Positions 25,894-37,800 of a DNA stretch of 64,000 nucleotides are shown here, one piece after another (position 1 is the first letter of the stretch; each line of letters begins with the position of its first letter). The notes under the pieces are model-generated. The model saw only the letters and a program-made list of their open reading frames with translations. It was not told the DNA's origin and searched no databases. The translations under genes and the position numbers were made by a program. This stretch comes from Pseudorasbora parva (Eukaryota > Chordata > Actinopteri > Cypriniformes > Gobionidae). The stretch lies in NCBI RefSeq assembly GCF_024679245.1, contig NC_090174.1, positions 20,620,024-20,684,023 on the forward strand. Reading direction: 5' to 3'.

Positions 25894-28800
25894 AAATTAA
25901 TTGTAATTAATTAAAAAACTTATAATGTTATTAAAAAATTGTAAAAAGTGTAACACCATTATCATAATATTTATTTGGCAGGAAGAACAATAGACAAATC
26001 ACTAGAGGATCTTGAATTCTTCTTCTGCAGAAATCTGCAGATTGATCCATAATTTAAATGGCCATTTATACAATTTACACTTGGACCTTGCATGTTACTT
26101 TATTAAATAATCTAGCTAATTTTGCTATTCTTTCAGGTATCAAAAGGAGTGTACTCAAATCCATTTACCAAATAAAAAAGAGGATATTACAGTATTAAAA
26201 AATTACAAACAAATTATTTTGCAGATTCTTTCTAGGCCTGATGGGTTTCAGTAGACATAAAAGTACTGGTATTATGTGCAATGAAATGTTTACGATTGTA
26301 TGGCTTAGATAACACCTAAATAGTGATATGTTTGGTCTATGACTTTGCTTCAAGAAAGTCAAATAATTCCTTACCAAGTACATCCAGGAAGATTTTTTTC
26401 GAGGTAAGAGTCATTTTGAGAAGGGAATTTGATGCTCTGCAGAAATACAATCCACTGTCTGTCTCTTGTACACTGAAACAGAGAATTTAGAGATAGTACT
26501 CTAATATGGATATCCACAATTAAAATATTTAACAAAAACAGAGTACATAAATCAGGGGTGTCCGGTCCTGCTCCTGGAGGGCCACTGTCATGCAGAGTCA
26601 TCTCAACCCCAAGTAAACACACCTGAACAAGATAATCAAGGTCCCAGTTCATCCGAAATCGCATATTTCCCTACTAAATATATAATAGTAGTATATAATA
26701 GTACGTGACAAAAGAAGCTCTCTCATAAAAGAGACAAAAAGTCTGGATTACCTTAGTGTGCATAATGATGGACATTTTACAATCCCATGAGGCGACAGGA
26801 GAGGATTTGTGAAAGGCAGTGAAGTGACGCAACTGATGCTGGTAGGTCAAATGATAATAACAAATGTATGTCGGAATTACATTCGTACTGCACACACTCA
26901 TACTATAGAACATACTTTTTTAATGCTCATGAAGTAAAAACATATTCAAAAATAGTATTCCCTGTTGAAAAATAACCCAGCATATACTGGTTAGATCTGT
27001 TTTAAAGCATGGCAGCTGGTTTAAGCTGGTCCTAAGCTGGTCATGAGCTGGTCAAGTGGCGCTGCTCCTAAGAAACTAGCTTCAGCTCAGGACCAGCTTA
27101 AACCAACTCAAATCAGCTCAGTTAACATAGATAACCAGCATATGCTGGGTTTTTTTTTTTCCCAACAGGATCTACTCAAGTGAGTATGCGATTTCAGAAC
27201 AGCAATTAACTAGAAGCTTATAGGCAAGTGTGGAGCTAAACTCTGCAGGACAATGGCCCTCCAGGACCGAGTTTGGACACTCCTAAATTGTAAATGGTTA
27301 AAAAAGAATAAACTGCAGCAAACAACGCCACAAAACACACCTGTGGAAGAGCAGGTCTCCATTAGGATGAGCAGTATTATGCAGTCCAGGGTGGAGAAGT
27401 CTGTTGTTCTTAAACCAGGACACTTGTGCTTGGGGTCTGCTGTGAGGAGGCCTACAGGAAAGAGTCGCAGATTCACCCTTCCTCACTGTTTGGTTGGCAG
27501 GTTCAAGCATAAAGGTCCAATCCATAACTGTGTGAGAAGGAATGAAAGGGTATGCTAAATAGAGGGCAGGTATGAGCAGCTACCACCTGGAATGAAATTA
27601 GACTCATCCGAAAGGAAGTACCTGCAGGTAGGAGGTAGGCTGGTTGGGATTTCACTTTCTCCTCCTCATTGCGTGCTTCACAGAAATACAGCCCCTCATC
27701 TTCTGATGAAACTCTCCTAGGAAGATTTTAACACTTTTAATGCCTAGTGTTATTAGTATTTTATGTCACCATGAACTCAAAATGAATCCACCATGATTTT
27801 TTTTAATGGAATACTGTAGTATTTTTATAGGCTAAATTATTTATCCATTAATTTATATCACTCACATGAGATTACAGCCATAGCAAACAATTGGTGCGTT
27901 TACACGGAGCACTAGCCCTTACGAAAGGAAAATATATTTACCAATATATTATTTTGATATATATTATAATATATTGTAAATACATGGAATAATATATTGA
28001 TGGTATTATACAATATATTATATATTCCTGTAATATATTGCAAAATATACAAATGATTGCCGCTTTCATATATTGTAATATATTGGAGAATATAAATATT
28101 AAATCCCATATATGTGAATATATTGCCTAATGTATTACATGATATTTTCCAATACTGCAATATATTTTTGTTAATCGGTTTAAAAGTCCAATCTGACTTA
28201 AAATGCTCCATATAAACACCTCAATCGAAATAAAAATGCCCAAACCAAATGAAATTGTAATTGGTTTAAAAGGGGTGGGATAAACCTTTTCATGAACCGA
28301 TCAAAAGAAAAATGTAACCATAACGACCTGACCCGATTACTTAAGTGTGCGCCCATATGTGACGTGATACAGCGCGCGCCTTCTCAACTGTCTGACCGCG
28401 CGCCGCGCTCACACGCAGGATAATGTTGAGAGGAAAGTAAATGTTTCTGATGGGTAAACTTTTTATTTCGTTAAAAGTTATGAAGATAATATGTGATACA
28501 GCGCGCGTTAGTTAAGTTATGAAGATGTGACGTGATACAGCGCGCGCCTTCTGAACTGTCTGATCGCGCGCCGCGCTCACACGCAGGATAATGTTGAGAG
28601 GAAAGTAAATGTTTCTGAGGGGTAAACTTTTTATTTCGTTAGAAGTTGTGAAGGCATAATGACACATCCTCTCATCTTGACAGAGTTTGTCCCAGGCACT
28701 TTTTACGTCAACTGCGCCTGACAGAATAATTTATTTTTCTGAGATGATTACACTTTACAATAAATAAATAGCTTTTATAAAACCGTATAAGTCCTGGTGG

Positions 28801-31800
28801 CCGCTGAGAGTTGCTTGGCATTCCGTGAACACATTCCAGCTGCTGGAGAGGACAAAGTCAGCACATGTAAACTCCACATTTGGTTTAGTTTAGATAACGT
28901 CTAATGTAAACAGTCCACTAAATTTTTTAATCGGAATGACAAAAAAAAGTGTGCATGTAAACGTGGCTAATGATCCAATGGTCCAATCAATTCCCTATGT
29001 GCAAAATCAAGTGCCATCCTACAATTGTTTTTCTTTTTTGAGAAGCCTTTTCACTTGGATGCATGTCACAATAGGAAAGAAACTTCGGTTCCTTGCTGAT
29101 TTTTAACAAAAATGGTATCTTTAAAGGCATTGGTGATTTACTGATGATCATATTTTTCATTGGACTTTCAATGGTTTTATTAAAACTCTTTATTCCTGAA
29201 GAAGTGTATATATTTTGTTGTTTTAATTTCACACTCATTTATTTATATTCTGCCGTAGAAATATCTCACTGAAAAATCAGCAGTTGTCCGTTCTTCTGCA
29301 GATCCCATCTAGAAGAATTGGGTAATGGATGCCCATCCTTAAACCATTGAACTGTGGGAATGGGGAAGCCTTCAACAAAGCAGTGAAGTGCCGCTTCCAT
29401 TTCAACAGGTACAGTGACATTTTGTGGACCCTCTATAATCTTAATGTCTACATTGGAACCTGTGCAATAAAAAATACAGGCACTTAGTAATAAGCATATC
29501 AGATTTGTATAATGCAAAATATATCAAATTTGTATATCTCACCTTGCACTGTCAGAGTTGCTGCTTGACTCTCCTTGCTTATGTTGAGCAGAGGATTGTG
29601 GGTGATACAGATATATATTCCTTGGTCTGCTTTGGTGATGTTAGCCATGTGCAAGGTGCCTGAAGTCTTCCTTTGACTCCCTCCTCCATACTGTCCCTAG
29701 TGGTCATTTTTAGTATTTAGCAAATAAATATTATTAAACTAGTCTTTTCCAGTTTCCTCTTTTGGTGACAGATCATAGTCATGTCTGTCTCTGAGTTTTT
29801 GCAGTGAATCATATAAATATGGAAGTTCTGCACAATCTATGATTGATGGGCTTTAAAGTTATCAATTTTTGACTACTCAGCTGGTATGTGTGGTTGTAAA
29901 TATAAAGGTCACATCTAAACCACACCCACAAATGGTTTTAACCAATCAACTTCGATTCGACTAGCCAAGTTCTCACTGGTCAAGACTTTTAGTGATCTTA
30001 AAGGGTAAGTTCACCCAAAATTCTCTCAATTACAAATCTGTGAGGCGTTCGTTTATCTTCGGAGCACAAATTAAGATATTTTTGATAAAATCGGAGAGCT
30101 CTCTGACCCCTCCATAGACAGCAATTTAATTACTACTTTCAAGACCCAGAAAGGTAGTAAAAAGTTGTTAAAATAGCCCATGTGACTATTTGGTTCAACC
30201 TTAATTATATGAAGTGACGAGAATGCTTCTTGTGCGTAAAAACAAACAAATTCTATTTATTTTATTTTTTTTTACTTTATTCAAAAATTTCTTCTAGTCT
30301 GTGTAAACAGCTTTCTAGTTCTACGGCAAAACTACTCATCATTGTGGTGCTCATGTGAACAGTGTCGGCCAAGGGAAGCACTGCACTGTTTACACTACCT
30401 CAACAGCGTAAGAGTCTGAACGAAGGTCTTACGACAGGATGGTGAGTGATTAATGACAGGATTTTAATTTTAGTTAGCCCCACTAAAGGTCAGAAACACC
30501 ATAGACAAACTTTTAGTCAACTGTTTTATTGGCATATTTTGCTAAATTTACATTTTGCAATATGGCTCTGTTCTAAATTCCCCATCCTTTTCATGAGCTC
30601 CATGATAAGCCACAACCTCTCATTTTTATAAACTGGGAGGGCAGCGTAAATCCCACATTCAGAACAGAGTATGCATCCATGACAACAGAATGACACTGAT
30701 TAATTGAAACAGTTTAAGGAGGAACAGGGGAGGAGGTGGGTTGCAAAGCAGCATGCAGTGAAAGCAGCCAAGCAGGCAGACTGAACTTAAAGGGTACTTC
30801 AGTGCTGGAAAGATGAATCTGTATTTAAACTGGGTCATTAATGTAGTAGAAATGTAAAATTATTTTTTGAATTTGGTGCCTTCTAGACTGAGAAAAGACA
30901 GAAAATGTATTTTTGTCTCATGGGGATGAAAGACTACAATTCCCAGAATGCTTCGCTGCCCTGTGAGGTCACTCCCAAAGCCACCGCTACTGGATTACTG
31001 TGACTGAGAGAACAGACACTACAATTAAATACTGAACGTGTCTGTTCAATATAAGATCGAGTCGCGCGTGAGTCTCACAGCACTAACTCAGATTAGGAGT
31101 CAGATTACATTTAATGTCATAAATGAGCTGATGAGCTCTTGTGATGAGAGCTGAGTAAATGGTGCCACATTCACAGCATACATTCTCAGTGCGTGTTCAG
31201 TCTGGCGCGTTTTCAGTTCATGCCTTTGGAAGCTAAACTTTCATAGAAATTAATTTGAGAAGTTAAAACACTTACATTGCTTAGCATCTGTTTAAATTAA
31301 TGCCTGCAGCTGCGAGCTGTGCTGTGAGTGTGATCTCCCATCTCTCATGTGCGGGTTGAAAACATGTGGAAATAGCTCCCTCTGCTGGCTGTAGTCTTTA
31401 CACTCCATGGCCAAACATTCCAAAGATGACGCAAATATCGTCAAGTTGCGTCACGGGAGGAATTTTTCCAGAAATAAAATGAATAAATCTCTCCTCTCAG
31501 GGGGATATAAGGGGGGAAGCACAATCATTTAATTATACTGCAGGGTTTCTACTGATACAAAGCCATATGCTAATCGCTGAAGTAACCCTTTAAGCTGCTC
31601 TTAAGTAAGGCACCCTGTTTGAGAGTTGCCAATTGAGTGCATAGAAATCGGATCAGCCGATATGGGCGAGGTTGGAATTTTGCCAAACAGCTGATAGCGG
31701 AGCTTGTCTATTGTGGCCTGCCTGAACTAGTGCAGAATGCTTGATTTTTGGGTGAACTAACCATTTAAAAGGAAAAATATCACCAAACATATCATTTTGT

Positions 31801-34800
31801 AAAGGTTTATCAGCTTAAAAAAGTAGTACAACTAAAAACATGTTTAGTTGTTACGGAAGCTTATTGCATTCACTTAAGAAAAAAAATTGACTCTGAATTA
31901 ACGAGTTAATTATCACAGAATTATGAGATATTTTTTCATGAATAAAACGTTTTTGCTCTGTTTTTCTGAATTAATGACTTAATTATCTCAGAATTATGAG
32001 ATAATTTTTTCTTGAAAAAATATTTTGCTCTGTTTTTCTAAATGAATGACTTAATTATCTCATAATTCTGAGATAATTTTTCTTGAAAAAAAAATATTTT
32101 GTTCTGTTTTTCTGAATTAATGAGATCCCTCAAAATCCTGCCACAAGCTCTATTTTAGCTGGATTGCATGGAAGTTTGAAAAATGTTTCAAACCCAAAGT
32201 AAAATAAAACCGAATTAAACTTGAAAGGCGGGACATGTTTACTTTCATGCAATCCAGCTAAAAGCTCTTGGCAGGATTTTGAGGGATCTCATTAATTCAG
32301 AAAAACAGAACAAAATATTTTTTTTTCAAGAAAAAAATATCTTATAATTCTGAGATTATTAAGTCATTAATTCAGAAAAACAGAGCAAAAATAATTATTC
32401 ATGAAAAAATTATCTCATAATTCTGAGATAATTAAGTCATTAATTCAGAAAAACAGAGCAAAAAAAATGTATTCATGAAAAATTATGAAAAATGATCAAA
32501 CATTAAATAAAAATTATTATAGATTTTTTTTTCTCAAGTGAATGCAATATGCTTCCGTAAGTTGTAACTGATTGTAAGTTATTTTATTATAACCATCATT
32601 TGATGATATAACAGTGTGTGTACCATAAAAGTGTTTTTAGTTCTTCTGTAGCTACCTGAATCTGGTTTCCTTTGGTGAGAACTCTGCCATTCTTTAACCA
32701 TGAAATCTGAGCAGCAGGAGAACTATCACCAGAGACACACTGAAGGAAAACATCATGTCCCTCTTCAGTTCTCATGGACTGAGGGTGAAAGAACACATCT
32801 TCCAGGCCTACAAACAAACACAAATTACAATCCATGACCATTTGTGGTGGACACCTTAGATGTACCACGTGTGTAGGGTCCTGTGTGAAACCATTAACAT
32901 GATCTCTCATATAACTTCAATGATTAATATTATTTTATATCAATGCAAGATACATACACGCTTTGCTGATTGTGACAGTGGTCTGAATCAGTTTTTTCCC
33001 TCTCTTTGCACTGCATGAATAGTTTCCAAAGTCTTCCTCTTTTAAGCAGGGAAAGAAAAGTGAGCCATTGGCCATTTGATGAATCCTGCTGTCCAGACCA
33101 CCAGTGTCTCTCTCCCATTTCACTGTTAGAGGAGCCTTTAGGTCAGAGTCAAACACTGTGCAGTGCAGCATCAGAGAGCTGTTTAAAATCCCAACGCCAT
33201 CCTTGGGTAAGATTGAAAATACTAAGCAAAAGAGAAAAGTGTGTAAGGAAATAAATAATAAATACGTAAATATAAAGAGAGTATAAAATAGTGATTCTTT
33301 AAACAGATTTAAAGTAAACATAATATGTTCTAAAAACGTGTTATTGCCTTGAGAAGCCATTTCTGCCTCCTCTGAAAAATGAGTTGCTGTTATATCCTGA
33401 TATAGTCAGGTTGATTCAGTCTAATATTTTTGATTTGGTTAAAACAATTAGTTTAGATGCTAAATGTTTTCTGCCAGACTAAAATATATGGTACAAAGGT
33501 TTGATTTGTGGCAAAAGATTCAACTGCTTTGTGCTTTGCACTATAAGTTTGTCCTTGTCTTGGATAAAGAAGAAGACGACAATAAGAACAACAGAAGAAG
33601 TCAACAATAAGGAGACAGAAGAAGACGACAGTAAGGACAACAGAATAAGACAACAGTAAGGAGACAGAAGAAGACATCAGTGAGGAAACAGAAGAAGACA
33701 ACAGTAAGGAGACAGAAGAAGACGACAGTAAGGACAACAGAAGAAGACAACAGTAAGGAGACAGAAGAAGACAACAGTGAGGAAACAGAAGAAGACAACA
33801 GTAAGGAGACAGAAGAAGATGACCGTAAGGAGACAGAAAAAGAAAACACCAGTAAGGAGACAGAAGAAGACAACAGTAAGGAGACAGAAGAAAACAACAG
33901 TAAGGAGACAGAAGAAGACGACAGTAAGGAGACAGAAGAAGACGACAGTAAGGACAACAGAAGAAGACAACAGTAAGTAGACAGAAGAAGACAACAGTGA
34001 GGAAACACAAGAAGACAACAGTAAGGAGACAGAAGAAGATGACAGTAAGGAGACAGAAAAAGAAAACACCAGTAAGGAGACAGAAGAAGACAACAGTAAG
34101 GAGACAGAAGAAGACGACAGTAAGGAGACAGAAGAAGACGACAGTAAGGAGACAGAAGATGATGACAGTAAGGAGACAGACGAAGATGACAGTAAGGAGA
34201 CAGAAGAAGACAACAGTAAGGAGACAGAAGAAGACGACAGTAAGGAGACAGAAGAAAACAACAGTAAGGAGACAGAAGAAGACAACAGTGAGGAAACACA
34301 AGAAGACAACAGTAAGGAGACAGAAGAAGACAACAGTAAGGAGACAGAAGAAGACAACAGTAAGGAGACAGAAGAAGACAACCGTAAGGAGACAGAAGAA
34401 GACAACAGTGAGGACAACAGAAGAAGACAACAGTAAGGAGACAGAAGAAGACGACAGTAAGGAGACAGAAGAAGACGACAGTAAGGACAACAGAAGAAGA
34501 CAACAGTGAGGAGACAGAAGAAGACAAAAGTGAGGAGACAGAAGAAGACAACAGTAAGGAGACAGAAGAAGACTGAAGAAGACGACAGTAAGGACAACAG
34601 AAGAAGACACCAGTGAGGAGACAGAAGAAGACAACAGTGAGGAGACAGTAGAAGACACCAGTGAGGAGACAGAAGAAGACAACAGTGAGGAGACAGTAGA
34701 AGACGACAGTAAGGAGACAGAAGAAGACACCAGTAAAGAGACAGAAGAAGACAACAGTAAGGTGACAGAAGAAAACAACAGCAAGGAGACAGAAGAAGAC

Positions 34801-37800
34801 GACAGTAAGGAGACAGAAGAAGATGACAGTAAGGAGACAGAAGAAGACAACAGTGAGGAAATAGAAGAAGATGACAGTAAGGAGACAGAAGAAAACAACA
34901 GTAAGGAGACAGAAAAAGATGACAGTAAGGACAACAGAAGAAGACAACAGAAAGGAGACAGAAGAAGACAACAGTGGGGAAATAGAAGAAGCTGACAGTA
35001 AGGAGACAGAAGAAGACAACAGAAAGGAGACAGAAGAAGACAACAGTAGGGAAATAAAGGAAGATGACAGTAAGGACAACAGAAGAAGACGACAGTAAGG
35101 AGACAGAAGAAGATGACAGTAAGGACAACAGAAGAAGACAACAGTAAGGAGACAGAAGATGATGACAGTAAGGAGACAGATGAAGATGACAGTAAGGAGA
35201 CAGAAGAAGACAACAGTAAGGAGACAGAAGAAGACGACAGTAAGGAGACAGAAGAAAACAACAGTAAGGAGACAGAAGATGACAACAGTAAGGAGACAGA
35301 AGAAGACAACCGTAAGGAGACAGAAGAAGACAACAGTGAGGACAACAGAAGAAGACAACAGTAAGGAGACAGAAGAAGACAACAGTAGGGAGACAGAAGA
35401 AGACAACTGTAAGGAGACAGAAAAAGATGACAGTAAGGACAACAGAAGAAGACAACAGTAAGGAGACAGAAGAAGACGACAGTAAGGACAACAGAAGAAG
35501 ACAACAGTGAGGAGACAGAAGAAGACAAAAGTGAGGAGACAGAAGAAGACAAAAGTAAGGAGACAGAAGAAGACTGAAGAAGACGACAGTAAGGACAACA
35601 GAAGAAGACAACAGTAAGGAGACAGAAGAAGACAACAGTGAGGAGACAGTAGACGACGACAGTAAGGACAACAGAAGAAGACAACAGTGAGGACAACAGA
35701 AGAAGACAACAGTAAGGAGACAGAAGAAGACGACAGTAAGGAGACAGAAGAAAACAACAGTAAGGAGACAGAAGATGACAACAGTAAGGAGACAGAAGAA
35801 GACAACCGTAAGGAGACAGAAGAAGACAACAGTGAGGACAACAGAAGAAGACAACAGTAAGGAGACAGAAGAAGACAACAGTAGGGAGACAGAAGAAGAC
35901 AACAGTAAAGAGACAGAAAAAGATGACAGTAAGAACAACAGAAGAAGACAACAGTAAGGAGACAGAAGAAGACGACAGTAAGGACAACAGAAGAAGACAA
36001 CAGTGAGGAGACAGAAGAAGACAAAAGTGAGGAGACAAAAGAAGACAACAGTTAGGAGACAGAAGAAGACTGAAGAAGACGACAGTAAGGACAACAGAAG
36101 AAGACAACAGTAAGGAGACAGAAGAAGACAACAGTGAGGAGACAGAAGAAGACAACAGTAAGGAGACAGAAGAAGACTGAAGAAGACGACAGTAAGGACA
36201 ACAGAAGAAGACAACAGTAAGGAGACAGAAGAAGACAACAGTGAGGAGACAGAAGAAGACAACAGTGAGGAGACAGTAGACGACGACAGTAAGGACAACA
36301 GAAGAAGACAACAGTGAGGACAACAGAAGAAGACAACAATGAGGAGACAGAAGGCGTTTCTCAATGTCAAGGAAGGATCCTCGGAAGCCAGAATTCTAAG
36401 GATGCTACGTCATCGACATCCGACGAAGGACTGTTCCAATGTCGAGGATCCTCGGAATTCAACCAAGGACTGAGTCTTCGTTCGAAAAATATGTCATATA
36501 CAGGAAATGATGCATATGAGTAGCCTTCGCGCACTTCGCGTTCTCAAATCACCCACAATCCTATGCGCGCAGCTTTGCTATCAGACGTTCCCGGAGTCGG
36601 ACTCGGAGCGTGAACGGGGCAAATATGTTTGTATCGGGGTTTGTAGATGGGAAGGAAGGAGGCGGGAACCGGCAAACGTTCAACAACTTTATAATAGCCC
36701 CCTCACGGGCGACTGCCCGCACACACATAATAAAACATAAACAAACCATAACATAAAGTCCAGGCCTAGTTCTTCCACGCTCCTCCAATTATACTCCCGT
36801 CACTGCCGTGAGCCGAGACCGGTGTGGCGATCAGCTGCCGCTCATTATCACTCCACCGGCCCGCTCTCACGGTCCCTCACCTCGCTGCTTGCCACAATGC
36901 TTTTATTTACAATACCAAACATTTGTTATAACCGTAGTAAATATAAGTAAAGTTTAACGTTTAAATACTGGTACAAAATACTACTGTACTGATATATAAA
37001 AAATACAAATAACGTTATTGATGGCCAACGGACCTTTTCACTGACGTAATGACGCAATGACGTGCACTTGCTAGACTGTTCCATTTACGTGTTCTCCGAA
37101 TGCTAAAGAGGAGCCTCGCCTAGCCTCTGAAGGAAGTGACTTGGAAGGATCCGTCCTTCCAAGGAAGCATCCTTGACATTGAGAAACGCCTAGTAGAAGA
37201 CGACAGTAAGGAGACAGAAGAAGACAACAGTAAGGAGACAGAAGAAGACGGCAGTAAGGAGACAGAAGAAGACAACAGTAAGGAGACAGAAGAAGACAAC
37301 AGTAAGGACAACAGAAGAAGACAACAGCAAGGCCCCAATCACACAGAATGCGTTTTTAAGATTCGAAAACGCAAGGCGTACTGCACTTCCTTTTTTGGTA
37401 AGTGTTTTTTTTTATTCAGAAAAGAGCAGTGCGCTGCGGTTTTTGTATGTCACAAAACAGTTCTTTAAGGAACCAAAAATGGTTCTTCTATGGCATCCCT
37501 GTAAACCTCATTTTTGGTTCTTCCTCGCACCTTTTATTTTTAAGGTTGTATGCATCACGTTATCTCTAGCATAAATAATTTTATTTTGCATTAGTGCATT
37601 CTATTAATGGCTTACTGTAAGTAATATCTAGCTATTCCAGATATTCAGTGCATCTTTCACCATTAAAGCTCATTTCAAATGGACATCACTTTGAGGGAGC
37701 AGGGGTAGTTTGAAGTCCACCGTTGCTAGGCTACATGTGGAGCAAGCACAATGTTTTGGCAAGCCTTTTGTCAAATTATGCAAGCGTATAAAACATTTGC

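Larger units (their letters stand above)
26553..27284. mobile_element. CAGGGGTGTCC-type miniature element, outer layer of a three-level nest
   Basis: Left end CAGGGGTGTCCGGTCCTG; right end ...GACCGAGTTTGGACACTCCTA, its imperfect reverse complement. Relative of the intron 14 element at 19944. It lies in intron 7 of the six-Ig gene, between the two Ig4 exons, and is split by the element at about 26650-27196. Confidence 0.68.

Noticed and set aside
33565..36352. CRISPR-like regular repeat spacing
   Set aside because: The repeats are contiguous variants of one unit with no unique spacers, and the DNA is from a eukaryote.
33453..36370. Three overlapping minus-strand open frames of 956, 897 and 815 codons, the longest in the window
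   Set aside because: All arise from one 24-bp minisatellite whose unit has no stop in any of these frames. Text is monotonous Ser/Leu/Val/Cys, with no domain and no exon signals, and the array lies in an intron.
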